From Acidovorax sp. DW039 (GTDB taxonomy: Bacteria > Pseudomonadota > Gammaproteobacteria > Burkholderiales > Burkholderiaceae_C), in the NCBI RefSeq assembly GCF_037101375.1, contig NZ_AP029019.1, positions 1,426,001-1,490,000 on the forward strand: DNA of 64,000 bases, read 5' to 3'. Within the stretch, counting starts at the first letter, position 1. Each line of letters opens with the position of its first letter. Shown piece by piece: positions 16,806 to 25,979 of this stretch. Made by a program: the position numbers and the translations under genes. The notes under the pieces were generated by a model, which worked only from the letters and a program-made list of their open reading frames with translations, was not told where the DNA came from and did no database searches.

Positions 16806-18194
16806 CTAAAACATGCTTCTAACAGCATATTTGTTCTTACTCTGGAAATGAGTGCATTCGGGCAACCTCAACACCCCATTCACCACTCCCACCTGCCGCG
16901 CCAGCCGCACAGACTCCGGTTGCCCATTCACCATCGGCTGCAGCACATTCTGCACCGCCGCCCACTGCCCATTGCGCTGCAGCGCATCCAGCCAGATCTG
17001 GTGAAACAAGTCCCGCTGCGCATGGCTGCCGCCAATCTCCACCAGCCGGGGCAATGCTACGCCCAGCTGCTCCACCGCCGTAGCCCAGTCGCCCTGCGCA
17101 TGGGCCAGCAGGCCGTGGGCAGCAGGCACACACACCTGTTGCCACACGGTGCGTTCGTGCGCCTCGGTGCGGGTGGCGGCGTGGGCGGTGATGTGGTGGT
17201 GCAGCGTGCGTGCGGCGTCCATGCGGCCTGCGCGGGCCAGGCCGTAGAGGTATTGCAGGTCTAAAAAGGGCAGCACATGGTCGGCCAGGCGCAGAGCCAG
17301 GTGGTCGGCCACGTCGGCCCAGCGTGGGCCTACATCCACGCCTGCCAGCTCCAGCCGGGCCAGGAGCGAGATGGCGTTGATCTGGTCTTGCGTGTATTCC
17401 TTGACCACGCCCCACACCTGCTGGTCGTATAGCGCCAGCACCTCGGCGTGGCGGTCTTGTTCCAGCAGAAAGAGCGCCTGGTGCCACCAGTTGTGGGTGA
17501 CCATGAAGGAGTTCAGCCCCGTCCAGGTGTCGCTCACGCTGGCCATGAAGTCGATGCCTTCGCGGATGCGGCCCCGGGTCAGCATGACGTGGGCCAGCGC
17601 GTGGTGGGCCCAGGGCTCTTTGCGGCACAGGGCGATGGCGTGGCGGGCGGCGGCTTCGGCCTCGGGCAGGCGGTGGCATTGCTCCCAGCCAAAGGCGAGC
17701 ATGCCGTGCAGGTAAGGCACTTCCGCCGCAGCGGGCAGGGCCTGCAGGGCCAGGCGCAGCATGCCGGGCGAGTCGCCGCGGTTGAACAGGTGGTATTGCC
17801 CCAGTTTGATGGAAGCCAGGTCGCGCGGGTGCAGGCGGGCTTGTTCCTGGTGCAGTGCGATGGCGCGGGGCAGGTCGCCGTCCACCCAGGCTGCAATGGC
17901 GGCCACAAAGCGTTGCTCGCGTTCGCTGGCCTTTGCTGCATGGGCCTGGGCCTGATCGATGAAGGGGCGGGCGTTGCGCGGTGCCTCGGCCGATTCGGCA
18001 AACATGTGCAGTGCGGCGCAGCAGGCCTGCACGATGGGGCTGGTGTCGCCCTGCGCCTGCAGCACGTTCACGGCGCGGGCTTCGCAGGCGATGAAGCCTT
18101 CTACAAAGTCATTGACGGCCTGGCGGCTGCTGGCGTCCTGCAGCGTGAGGGGGTTGCCCAGGCTGTCTGTGGTGGTTGCGGGCGTGCCTTCCAT
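16806..18194 (-). CDS. TTC38/StaR-like tetratricopeptide repeat protein
   Basis: A 462-residue soluble protein made of TPR-like helix pairs. The segment THNWWHQALFLLEQ near residue 235 and the AHHALAHVM segment before it are typical of the TTC38/StaR-like family, found in many proteobacteria without an assigned function. The native C-terminus seems to end about QVGVVNGVLRLPE; the last 16 residues (from CTHFQSKN on) lie in AT-rich DNA that begins abruptly near 16860 and look like read-through into inserted sequence. It is 30 bases downstream of the membrane-anchored gene ending at 18225, with which it probably forms a transcript. Confidence 0.78.
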   Translation of the reverse strand: MEGTPATTTDSLGNPLTLQDASSRQAVNDFVEGFIACEARAVNVLQAQGDTSPIVQACCAALHMFAESAEAPRNARPFIDQAQAHAAKASEREQRFVAAIAAWVDGDLPRAIALHQEQARLHPRDLASIKLGQYHLFNRGDSPGMLRLALQALPAAAEVPYLHGMLAFGWEQCHRLPEAEAAARHAIALCRKEPWAHHALAHVMLTRGRIREGIDFMASVSDTWTGLNSFMVTHNWWHQALFLLEQDRHAEVLALYDQQVWGVVKEYTQDQINAISLLARLELAGVDVGPRWADVADHLALRLADHVLPFLDLQYLYGLARAGRMDAARTLHHHITAHAATRTEAHERTVWQQVCVPAAHGLLAHAQGDWATAVEQLGVALPRLVEIGGSHAQRDLFHQIWLDALQRNGQWAAVQNVLQPMVNGQPESVRLARQVGVVNGVLRLPECTHFQSKNKYAVRSMF

Positions 18195-18224
18195 GCCGAC
18201 CTGTGCGTATGACGAAAGCGGGCC

Positions 18225-18833
18225 CTACTGCCCCTGGATCAGCGCCAGGTAAGCCCTGCGGGTGGGCTCGGATACGGAGTTGACCAGCTGCTCGTGCGGT
18301 GTCTGGTGCCGGGCCATCATGCGGGCCGATGCAATGGTCTTGGACTTGCAGTACCAGTGGCAGGTGTGCTGCATCAGGAACAGCTCGGCCGTCATCATGT
18401 AGGCCCGGTCTTTGGCGCTCAGATGCCCTGTGTTCTGCAGCACGTGGGCAATGCCCTTGGCATGGATGGCCAGGGCCCGGCGCATGTCGAAAGTGGCTGC
18501 CGGAAACAGCTTGTCGGCAAACGGCAGGGCGATGGGCAGGCGGCTGACGCGGGCGTCTTCGTCGCTCACCTTGGCAAAGTCGGCAGCGAACTGGGTGAAT
18601 TGCTCGCTGAGCTGGTGCTCGGTGGTGCTCAGCAGTGACCAGACCTGGTCCTGCCGCTCGCGTGTGCTTTCGCCCAAAGCGCGCAGGTAGCCATCGGTGA
18701 GCGCCTCCATGAGTCTTTCAATCTGGTAGTGGCTCAGGTGCATGCCCAAAATGGCAATGCGCCTGCGCTGCTCCTTGGCGTTGAGCATGTAGGTGCCGGA
18801 GGCGATCAGGATCGCCATGAGGAAAAGGTCCAT
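18225..18833 (-). CDS. Membrane-anchored protein of unknown function
   Basis: A 202-residue protein with one N-terminal hydrophobic helix (DLFLMAILIASGTYML) followed by a basic stretch (KEQRRRI) and a helical cytoplasmic domain. A HTCHWYCKSK segment with two Cys and two His near residue 155 might bind metal, but no family is recognised. The start at ATG 18833 puts the membrane helix at the N-terminus; the frame stays open for 21 further codons upstream. Followed by the TTC38-like gene. Divergent from the DUF945 gene. Confidence 0.65.
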   Translation of the reverse strand: MDLFLMAILIASGTYMLNAKEQRRRIAILGMHLSHYQIERLMEALTDGYLRALGESTRERQDQVWSLLSTTEHQLSEQFTQFAADFAKVSDEDARVSRLPIALPFADKLFPAATFDMRRALAIHAKGIAHVLQNTGHLSAKDRAYMMTAELFLMQHTCHWYCKSKTIASARMMARHQTPHEQLVNSVSEPTRRAYLALIQGQ

Positions 18834-19143
18834 GAGACGGGGCCGTAAGCGGAAGGGGGAAGGGCTTGCACGCCCCAGCGCGGTAGCGTGCCTCACCCGA
18901 AGATAGCCGATATTGCTGTGGAGTCAACGCGATCAGCGCAGGGAGATTGCGGATGGCCCGTTTGCAGGGCATGTGGCAGCTGTGCATGGGCTGTGGGGAA
19001 CCCTCTTGGTCCCCGTGTTTGTCCATTAGTGCACATTTGCTTGCATCTGCGCCGTGGGGGCAATCGGGGAAGCGGGGAGTGCACTGGTATTCTCGCGCGC
19101 ACCATCCGAGGGGGGTGGGTCAACCCATTTCACAGATTTGACA
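18834..19143. other. Divergent intergenic region, 310 bases, no gene seen
   Basis: Separates the minus-strand unknown gene from the plus-strand DUF945 gene, so promoters for both should lie here. I see no convincing -35/-10 pair, no clear palindrome and no RNA gene. Short open frames crossing it show no conserved sequence. Confidence 0.5.
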
Positions 19144-20568
19144 ATGAGCAAGAAAACAGCTTTGGGCGCCGCAGCGGCGCTGGCGGTGGTTGCAGCCTAT
19201 GGCGGTGCTACCTGGTTCATGGGCCGACAGGCCGAGACGAGCTATCTGGAGGCCGTGGAGGACGTCCGCAAGGTGCTGGGTAAAGAAGCCGTGGTTTCGC
19301 AGGATTATCAGAAGGGCTTCTTTTCATCGCAGGGCAGGCTGGTGCTGCAGTGGGTGCCTCCTGCATCCGAAGAGTCCGGCCAGGCACCCCAGCCTATTCG
19401 GGTGGTGGTGAACAGCCAAGTGCGCCATGGCCCTCTGGCGGGTGGCCGTATTGCGGCTGCGGTGGTGGATTCACGCTTTGCGCTGGAAGGCATGGACGAA
19501 AAGAGCGGCAAGCTGCTGGCCAAGGCCACGGCGCCCACACTGCTCACGGTGCATGGCCTGGCAGGCGGTCACCACATGGAGCTGATGGTGCCTGCGGGTG
19601 AAGTGGGTGATGAGGAAGTGACCTTGCGCTGGCAGGAACTGAAGGCCGAGTTCTCCATCAACGGAGGTCGCACGCAGGTCAACGGCAAGTTCCAGTGGCC
19701 TGAGGTGGCCTTTTCCGGGCTGAGCAGCAAGGGCGACGAAGAAGCCGACCCTGCTACCGAGAACCGCATTGCGATCACGTTCAAGGGTATGAGTGGCGAT
19801 TTCGACAGCCAGATCATTGATGAGCTGTGGATGCTGGCTCCGGGCAAGGGCTCGGTGCGTTTTGCCCAGATCGACGCGAGCAGCACGCCACCCGGCGGCG
19901 CAGCCAAGCCGATGCTGGCGTTGAAGGACCTGACCGGCACAACCACCATTGACCGCAATGGCAAGCTCATGGGCATGAGCACTTCGTTCAAGGGCAAGGG
20001 CCTGGTTGGCCCTCTGGACTTCGAATCGGTCGGGTTTGAAGAGAAGTTCCAGCGCATTGATGCCGACGTGGTCAAGAGCCTGCAGATGGCGCTGCTGGAG
20101 AGCTACAGCAAGGATGGCCTGAAGGCCATGGCGCAGGACGATGACGGTGGAAAGATCTTCAAGCTGCTGGCTGACAACGCCCAGCGCCTGACGGCGGCCC
20201 TGCCTGCGTACTCGATGAAGTTCTTTGCCACGCTGGGCGGCCAGCAGGCCGAGCTAGAGTATGGCGGCGAGGTAACCCGCGCACCTGCGCCAGAAGAGGT
20301 TGCGCAGGCGGGCTGGGGCCCTGTGCTGCTGAAGAACTCTGTGCTGCATGCCAATGCGCGTTTGCCCAAGGCCTGGCTGCCGCAGTTGGCCAAGGCAGCG
20401 GGGCAGGAAGAATTCAAGAGCGACGACATGGATGCCCTGATTGGCATGGCCCAGGCCGCCGGCTACCTGCGCCAGGAGGGCGACAACCTGATCAGCAGCC
20501 TGAAGATGGAAGCGGGTCAGGCCAAGCTCAACGGCAAGGTGATGGATCTGCCGAACTTCATGCACTGA
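19144..20568 (+). CDS. DUF945 (YdgA-like) family protein
   Basis: A 474-residue exported or inner-membrane-anchored protein of the DUF945/YdgA family. The N-terminus is a signal-anchor (KKTALGAAAALAVVAAYGG), followed by the family's GFFSSQGRLVL segment near residue 60 and a long beta-rich periplasmic region. E. coli YdgA is an inner-membrane protein with no firmly assigned role. The ATG at 19144 gives a normal signal anchor; an open frame from 19054 adds non-conserved sequence. It is followed by a strong terminator. Confidence 0.8.
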   Translation: MSKKTALGAAAALAVVAAYGGATWFMGRQAETSYLEAVEDVRKVLGKEAVVSQDYQKGFFSSQGRLVLQWVPPASEESGQAPQPIRVVVNSQVRHGPLAGGRIAAAVVDSRFALEGMDEKSGKLLAKATAPTLLTVHGLAGGHHMELMVPAGEVGDEEVTLRWQELKAEFSINGGRTQVNGKFQWPEVAFSGLSSKGDEEADPATENRIAITFKGMSGDFDSQIIDELWMLAPGKGSVRFAQIDASSTPPGGAAKPMLALKDLTGTTTIDRNGKLMGMSTSFKGKGLVGPLDFESVGFEEKFQRIDADVVKSLQMALLESYSKDGLKAMAQDDDGGKIFKLLADNAQRLTAALPAYSMKFFATLGGQQAELEYGGEVTRAPAPEEVAQAGWGPVLLKNSVLHANARLPKAWLPQLAKAAGQEEFKSDDMDALIGMAQAAGYLRQEGDNLISSLKMEAGQAKLNGKVMDLPNFMH

Positions 20569-20615
20569 CATAGCTTCGGCTTCATGGCTGCCAAGCGGCC
20601 AAAAAAGCCAAAAAC

Positions 20616-20653
20616 AAAGCCCCACCGACCAGAGAGGTCGGCGGGGCTTTTTT
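20616..20653 (+). terminator. Bidirectional intrinsic terminator
   Basis: Stem AAAGCCCC-ACCGACC against GGTCGGC-GGGGCTTT, with six T residues on the plus side and A-rich sequence on the other. It separates the DUF945 gene from the convergent amidase operon and can serve both. Confidence 0.88.
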
Positions 20654-20695
20654 GTGGGCTGGCCTATGGCGTGGGTCTCTTTGAACTTGCCATAT

Positions 20696-20742
20696 CCGTT
20701 CGGGTTGAGTCCTTCGGCAGGCTCAGGACAGGCTCAGCGTGA
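20696..20742 (+). repeat. REP-like palindrome
   Basis: Imperfect inverted repeat: CCGTTCGGGTTGAG at 20696 and CTCAGCGTGAATGG at the other end, around a core TCCTTCGGCAGGCTCAGG. It matches the widespread GGGCTGAGCCTGTCGAAG-type proteobacterial repeat and shares an arm with the copy at 12451. Confidence 0.65.
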
Positions 20743-20774
20743 ATGGCGGGAGGCGCGAGCCATCTGAGGTGCGA

Positions 20775-22181
20775 TCAATCCAGAACCGGGGGCTGTGGCC
20801 AGGGCCGCTGCGGGTCGCGGATCAACTCGAATGCACGGGCCACCTGCAGCACGCCCAGGTCATCAAACCGCGCTCCGGCAATTTGCAGCCCTATGGGTAA
20901 GCCGCTGGCCGTATAGCCGCAGTTGACCGACGCTGCGGGCTGCTCGGACATGTTGTAGGGCACGGTAAAGCCGATGTGTTCCAGCGGGCGCAAAGGGTCG
21001 TTGGTGGGCGAGGGCAGTTCGGCCGCAAACGCGGGCATGGGGGCCACGGGCGAGATGACGTAGTCGAACGTGCTGCAGGCCTTGACCGTAGCAACCCGCG
21101 TAAGGTGAAACTGCTGGCTGGCCTGGAAGACTTGCGTACCCGTCATGCCCGCAGCGCTTTCTGCCCAGGCGCGGATGTAGGGCAGCACCTTGGCGCGCTG
21201 CGCATCAGGCAGGGCTTGCAGGTCCATGTGCGAACGCATGCGCCAGAAGTGGTCCATGCCGTCGAGCATGGCCTGGGTCATGAAGGGCTGCATCAGCGTG
21301 ACCTGTGCACCCGCCTGCTCGAACAGGCGGGCGGCATGTTCCACCGCAGACCGCACTTCGTCTTCCACGGGCAGGCCGCAACCGGCATCCAGCAGCAGGC
21401 CCATGCGCAGGCCGCGCAGGCGCTGCACGCCCTGGTCGTAGCTGTCCCAGGCGATGGGCTGGTAGGGCAGGCTCATGCTGTCGCGCGCGTCGGGCTGGCT
21501 CAGCACCTGCATCATCAGGGCGGCGTCTTGCACGGTGCGGGTCATGGGGCCTGCGGCGCGGCCGGTGTACGGCGGGTCGATGGGGATGCGGCCCAGGCTG
21601 GGCTTGAGGCTGAAAATGCCGCACCAGCTGGCAGGCAGCCGCAGCGAGCCGCCAATATCGGTGCCAATGTGTAAAGGCCCATAGCCCGCCGCCGCCGCTG
21701 CACCGCCACCGGCGCTGGAGCCACCCGGCCCCTTGGTGGTATCCCAAGGGTTGCGCGAAAGGGGATGGAAGCTGGACAGCCCCGAGGACAGCATGCCGTA
21801 GTCAGGCATGGTGGTCTTGGCCACCATCACCGCACCCGCATCGCGCAGGCGCGCGGCTGGGGGCGCATCGGCTGCTGCGGGCACCAGGGGCACGGCGGCA
21901 GTGCCCAGGGGCGTAGGGTCCCCCTGGGTGGCGATGTTTTCTTTGATGGTGACGGGCACCCCGTCCAGCAGGCCCTGGGGCTCGCCGCGCAGCCAGCGGG
22001 CTTCGCTCTGGCGGGCCTGCGCCAGCGCATGCTCGGGCCTGAGCAGGTAGGTGGCCTGGATGTGGGGCTCCCAGCGCTGCATGTGTGCCAGCACGTCTTG
22101 CGTGACCTCCACGGGGGACAGCGTGCGCTGGCGGTAGGCGGCCAGCAGTTCGTGGGCGGGCAGGTCGTGCAGTGCGGTCAT
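20775..22181 (-). CDS. Amidase-signature hydrolase
   Basis: A 468-residue amidase-signature (AS) family enzyme that hydrolyses a carboxamide. The Ser-cisSer-Lys triad is readable: Lys in VPVTIKENIA, cis-Ser in GPGGSSAGGGAA, and nucleophilic Ser in DIGGSLRLPA. It is the last gene of a transporter operon that includes a family-5 binding protein, so its substrate is probably an imported amide or short peptide derivative; the identity is unknown. It is not GatA: there is no gatB or gatC beside it and the context is transport. Confidence 0.87.
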   Translation of the reverse strand: MTALHDLPAHELLAAYRQRTLSPVEVTQDVLAHMQRWEPHIQATYLLRPEHALAQARQSEARWLRGEPQGLLDGVPVTIKENIATQGDPTPLGTAAVPLVPAAADAPPAARLRDAGAVMVAKTTMPDYGMLSSGLSSFHPLSRNPWDTTKGPGGSSAGGGAAAAAGYGPLHIGTDIGGSLRLPASWCGIFSLKPSLGRIPIDPPYTGRAAGPMTRTVQDAALMMQVLSQPDARDSMSLPYQPIAWDSYDQGVQRLRGLRMGLLLDAGCGLPVEDEVRSAVEHAARLFEQAGAQVTLMQPFMTQAMLDGMDHFWRMRSHMDLQALPDAQRAKVLPYIRAWAESAAGMTGTQVFQASQQFHLTRVATVKACSTFDYVISPVAPMPAFAAELPSPTNDPLRPLEHIGFTVPYNMSEQPAASVNCGYTASGLPIGLQIAGARFDDLGVLQVARAFELIRDPQRPWPQPPVLD

Positions 22182-22206
22182 GGCAAGGGGGTGTGGAATA
22201 TCAATG

Positions 22207-22258
22207 AAAATGGCCTGTAGTGCTTATGGATCAAGCGCAGGCAGCTATCATTTCAGGA
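22207..22258 (-). repeat. Two-hairpin 3'-UTR repeat, copy 3 (after binding-protein gene)
   Basis: Read on the minus strand: ATAGC-TGCCT-GCGCTT, a 7-base loop and AAGCAC. The first arm of stem 1 (GCTAT) is lost. It lies about 46 bases after the binding-protein stop, sense orientation, between two genes of one operon. Confidence 0.72.
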
Positions 22259-22304
22259 GTAATCTGCCGCCGCATCAGCAGTATCTGCGGCGGCGGACGG
22301 ACCA

Positions 22305-23795
22305 TCAAGACCAGGACAGGGCCGAGAGGTCGTTCACGAACACCGGCATGTCCTTCCACAACCCCTTGAGGTTTTTGTTCGCCACGGTGATCCACTGCGG
22401 CTGGTACAGAAAGGCGTGCACGGAATCTTCGGCCAGCAGCTTTTGCGCGTCGCCCAGCAGGCGGGCGCGGTCTTGCGGGCGGGCGGCGTTCTTGATCTGG
22501 TTGTACAGCTCGTTGAACTTGGGCGATTGGTAGCCCCAGTAGTAGTCAGGCTTGGCAAAGTTGCCCAGGTCAAAGGGCTCAACATGCGAGATGAGGGTCA
22601 GGTCGTAGTTTTTGTTGCCGTAGGTGCCGCTGAGCCACTGTGCCCATTCCACGTTCTGCGTCTTGGCCACGATGCCCACCTTGGCCAGCTGCGCCACGAT
22701 GACTTCACCGCCCTGGCGCGCATAGGGCGTGGGGGGCAGGGTCAGCGTCAGCTCCAGCGGGGTTTTGACGCCTGCCTCGGCCAGCAGCTTTTTGGACTTC
22801 TCGATGTCGAACGGGTTGATGCCCGTGGTGTCCACATAGCCAAAGGCTCCGGGCACATAGTGGCTGCCGATGGGGGCACCATAGCCATCGCCAGCGCCCT
22901 CGATGACGGCCTTGCGGTCAATGGCTGCCGCGATGGCGCGGCGCACGCGCACGTCGTCCAGCGGCTTGCGCGCGTTGTTGATGGCGAGGATGGTCTTGGC
23001 CCGCGAGCCACTGACCAGCACCTGAAAGCGCGGGTTGGTCTTGAACTGCGGCACGCTGCGCGGCGTGACGCGGGGGAACAGGTCCACATCGCCCGCCAGC
23101 AGGGCGGCCACCTGCGCAGCCGGGTCAGAAATGAAGCGGAAGGTGGCCCGGCGGATCTTGATGGCGCTGGCAGCCCGGAAGCCATCCCACGCAGTCAGCA
23201 CCACCGAGGAGCCCTTGTTCCATGCCCCCAGCTGGTAAGGCCCCGTGCCCACGGGCTTGGTGGCGTTGGTGTCTGCGCTCTTGGGCTCCACGATGATGGA
23301 GGTGGCCTGACCCAGTGCAAACAGCAGGTCGGGGTCGATGTCCTTGTTCAGCACGACCAGGGTGTGTTCGTCCACCACCTGCGTGGTCAGGTTGGCAAAG
23401 GTGCGCTTGTCCTTGTTGGTGCTTTTCTCACCGCCCGCGCGGTCGTACGAGAACTTGACCGCAGCCGCGTTGAAGGGTTCTCCGTTCTGGAACTTGACGC
23501 CCTTGCGCAGCTTGAAGGTGTAGGTCTTGAGGTCTGGTGATACCTCCCAGCTCTCGGCCAGCAAAGGGGAGACGGTGCCGTCGGAGTTGATCTTGGTGAG
23601 CGTCTCAAAGACGTTGTACTGCACGATCTCGGCGATGGAGGAGGCTGCACCTGCCGTGGGATCCAGACCTGGGGGCTCCAGGGTCATGGCCAGCACGACG
23701 GCATCTTTGCGGCTCTGGGCCAGGGCACCCACGGGGACGGCGAGCGGGATGGCGGCCAGGGCGCCAGTGGCGAGAACGGATCGGCGGTTCAGCAT
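22305..23795 (-). CDS. ABC transporter substrate-binding protein, family 5 (peptide/nickel type)
   Basis: A 496-residue periplasmic solute-binding protein of family 5 (DppA/OppA type). The N-terminus NRRSVLATGALAAIPLAVP is a twin-arginine-like signal ending ALAQ. The family signature EPPGLDP is seen near residue 40 and YTFKLRKGVKFQNGEPF near 95. The ATG at 23795 has GGAG nine bases upstream; a TTG five codons earlier is not needed. It sits between the second ATPase and the amidase, so it supplies ligand to the permease pair upstream in the operon. Ligand unknown: dipeptides, glutathione and amides are all possible. Confidence 0.9.
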   Translation of the reverse strand: MLNRRSVLATGALAAIPLAVPVGALAQSRKDAVVLAMTLEPPGLDPTAGAASSIAEIVQYNVFETLTKINSDGTVSPLLAESWEVSPDLKTYTFKLRKGVKFQNGEPFNAAAVKFSYDRAGGEKSTNKDKRTFANLTTQVVDEHTLVVLNKDIDPDLLFALGQATSIIVEPKSADTNATKPVGTGPYQLGAWNKGSSVVLTAWDGFRAASAIKIRRATFRFISDPAAQVAALLAGDVDLFPRVTPRSVPQFKTNPRFQVLVSGSRAKTILAINNARKPLDDVRVRRAIAAAIDRKAVIEGAGDGYGAPIGSHYVPGAFGYVDTTGINPFDIEKSKKLLAEAGVKTPLELTLTLPPTPYARQGGEVIVAQLAKVGIVAKTQNVEWAQWLSGTYGNKNYDLTLISHVEPFDLGNFAKPDYYWGYQSPKFNELYNQIKNAARPQDRARLLGDAQKLLAEDSVHAFLYQPQWITVANKNLKGLWKDMPVFVNDLSALSWS

Positions 23796-23936
23796 GTTCG
23801 CAAACTCCAACTAAGACCAGACAAAACCTTCAGTAGCCCGTGCGTCGGTGCGCTGGTGCACCGGTGCGTGACGGCGGGCCGGGAGACAGAGCGCTTTGTA
23901 CACCATCGAAAACCCTGCGTGGCTCGTGTGCACTGA

Positions 23937-24839
23937 TCACGCCATAGGTACGGGGTGCGCGCCGTGGGTGCGTGCCTGTGCGGCTGCCTGCCGCCGTGCC
24001 CGTGCCCGTCCCGGCTGCACATGCGGCACAGCACCCACCAGCGACTGGGTGTAGGGGTGCTGCGCATGCTGGAAGAGTTCGGCCGGGGCTCCACGCTCCA
24101 CAATCTGCCCCTGGTATAGCACCACCACTTCATCGCACAGATGGTTTACCACGGCCAGGTCGTGGCTGATGAGCAGGTAGCTCACCCCAAATTGCTGTTG
24201 CAAATCTTGCAGCAGGTTGAGCACCTGGGCCTGCACCGATACATCGAGCGCGCTGACGGGCTCGTCGGCCACGATCAGCCGGGGCCGGGTGATGAGTGCG
24301 CGTGCAATGGCAATGCGCTGGCGCTGGCCGCCTGAGAATTCGTGCGGGTATTTGTCCAGGTCGTTGGTGCGCAGGCCCACCTGGGCCAACACCTCGGCGG
24401 CCTGCTCCCGCTGCTGAGCGCGGTTGGTTTGGCCCTGGGCCTGCAGGGGCTCGCTCACGATCCAGCCTACGGTCTTTCGTGGGTCCAGCGATCCGTAGGG
24501 GTCCTGGAACACCATCTGAAAATCGCGCCGGGCTTCGCGCAGCGCGGTGGGGCCGAGCTGGTGCAGGTTGCGCCCGAGCAGGTGCACGCTGCCGGAAGTG
24601 GGGGCGTCCAGCGCCATCACGGTGCGTGCCAGGGTGGATTTGCCGGAGCCTGACTCGCCCACCACGCCCAGGCTGCGCCCGCTGTGCAGCGTAAAGCTCA
24701 CGCCCTTGAGGGCCTGCACTTTGGCAGGCGCGCGCAGCAGATGTTCGCGAGGCAGCGTGTATTCGCGAACCAGATCCTTCACCTCCAGCAGCGGCACTGC
24801 GGGCGGCGGAGGGGCTACGGAGGTTGCGGTATCGGTCAT
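23937..24839 (-). CDS. Peptide ABC transporter ATPase (DppF-like)
   Basis: A 300-residue ATP-binding subunit. Walker A GESGSGKST, signature [15 protein letters not shown], Walker B RLIVADEPVSALDVS and the switch His in LLISHDLAVV are intact. The short Arg/Ala-rich tail is typical of the DppF/OppF partner. Its ATG overlaps the stop of the upstream ATPase as ATGA, so the true start is 24839 although the frame is open further. Forms a heterodimer with the next subunit, energising the two permeases. Confidence 0.93.
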   Translation of the reverse strand: MTDTATSVAPPPPAVPLLEVKDLVREYTLPREHLLRAPAKVQALKGVSFTLHSGRSLGVVGESGSGKSTLARTVMALDAPTSGSVHLLGRNLHQLGPTALREARRDFQMVFQDPYGSLDPRKTVGWIVSEPLQAQGQTNRAQQREQAAEVLAQVGLRTNDLDKYPHEFSGGQRQRIAIARALITRPRLIVADEPVSALDVSVQAQVLNLLQDLQQQFGVSYLLISHDLAVVNHLCDEVVVLYQGQIVERGAPAELFQHAQHPYTQSLVGAVPHVQPGRARARRQAAAQARTHGAHPVPMA

Positions 24840-25891
24840 GGCGTAGAAGCCGCTGGCGTTGCGGGTGCGTGGGCTGCTGCAGAAGGAGTGGCGATGCACA
24901 CCGCGGGCTCCATGGCTTCGGGCCGCAGGCAACGCACCAGGTGTTCTCCGTCATCATCCCGCGCCACCACAGTGGCTTCGGGGGGCGTGTGGTAACAGGT
25001 CTGGGCCGTGAAGGTGCAGCGCCCGGCAAAGGGGCAGCCCGCAGGCAAATCCACCAGTTCGGGCACGGTGCCTGCAATGGTGGACAGCCGCACCTGCGCG
25101 CCCCTGCGCGTGGTCATCTGGGGCCTGGCGGCCAACAGCCCGCGTGTGTAGGGGTGTGCCATGGCAGCAAACACCGAAGCGGTGGAACCGCTTTCGACCA
25201 CGCTGCCGCCATACATCACCAGCATGCGGTCCACGTTCTGGGAGATCACGCCCAGATCGTGCGAGATGAGGATGAGCGCCATGTTGCGCTCGGCCACCAG
25301 GTCGCTGATGAGGTCCAGAATCTGCTGCTGGATGGTCACATCCAGTGCGGTGGTGGGCTCGTCGGCAATCAGCAGGTCAGGCCCGCAGGCCAGCGCCATG
25401 GCGATGGTGATGCGCTGCCGCTGTCCGCCTGAAAACTGGTGTGGATAGGCATCAAACCGCTGGCTGGCCTGCGGTATGCCTACGCGGTCCAGCAAGGCAA
25501 TGGCTTGCTGCCGCGCTGCCCTGGCATCCAGGCCCAGGTGCCGCCGCAGGGGCTCTGCCACCTGGCGGCCAATGGTGTGCACGGGGTTGAGTGCGGTCAT
25601 GGGTTCCTGGAACACCATGCCAATGCGGTTGCCGCGCAGATGGCATAACTGCGCATCGCTGATGCCCACCAGCTCCTGCCCATCAAAGCGGATGCTGCCC
25701 GTGACCTGTGCGCTTTCGGGCAGCAGCCCCATGAGCGCCATGGCGGTAAGGGATTTGCCACAGCCCGATTCGCCGATGAGGCCGAGTGTTTCTCCGCGCT
25801 GCAGGGCAAAGCCCACGCCACGCACAGCATCGGCGGGGCCTCGGTGGGTCTGCAGACGGATGCGGAGGTTGGAGACTTCAAGCAGCGTCAT
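24836..25891 (-). CDS. Peptide ABC transporter ATPase (DppD-like)
   Basis: A 351-residue ATP-binding subunit with Walker A GESGCGKS, signature [15 protein letters not shown], Walker [15 protein letters not shown] and His switch LISHDLGV. The C-terminal oligopeptide-transporter extension contains the Cys cluster CPFAGRC...C...C; in related DppD-type proteins such a cluster has been linked to an iron-sulfur centre. Upstream partner of the DppF-like gene with a 4-base overlap. Separated from the permease gene by 88 bases containing short tandem repeats. Confidence 0.93.
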   Translation of the reverse strand: MTLLEVSNLRIRLQTHRGPADAVRGVGFALQRGETLGLIGESGCGKSLTAMALMGLLPESAQVTGSIRFDGQELVGISDAQLCHLRGNRIGMVFQEPMTALNPVHTIGRQVAEPLRRHLGLDARAARQQAIALLDRVGIPQASQRFDAYPHQFSGGQRQRITIAMALACGPDLLIADEPTTALDVTIQQQILDLISDLVAERNMALILISHDLGVISQNVDRMLVMYGGSVVESGSTASVFAAMAHPYTRGLLAARPQMTTRRGAQVRLSTIAGTVPELVDLPAGCPFAGRCTFTAQTCYHTPPEATVVARDDDGEHLVRCLRPEAMEPAVCIATPSAAAHAPATPAASTP

Positions 25892-25936
25892 CGTGGGGGT
25901 GTGTGGAGGTCTGAGATGGCTTTGGTGACTGCGTAT

Positions 25937-25967
25937 GTTGCTGCGTGGGTTGCTGCGTGGGTTGCTC
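25937..25967. repeat. Short tandem repeat
   Basis: The 12-base unit GTTGCTGCGTGG occurs twice in direct succession, with a partial third unit (GTTGCTCCG), in the gap between the permease and ATPase genes. Possibly just slippage; it could alter spacing within the operon. Confidence 0.6.
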
Positions 25968-25979
25968 CGCTTGCGGGTT

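Noticed and set aside
16837..17679. 280-codon frame on the minus strand in another register of the TPR gene
   Set aside because: Arg/Pro/Ala-rich frame-shifted reading of a GC-rich gene; no conserved motif.
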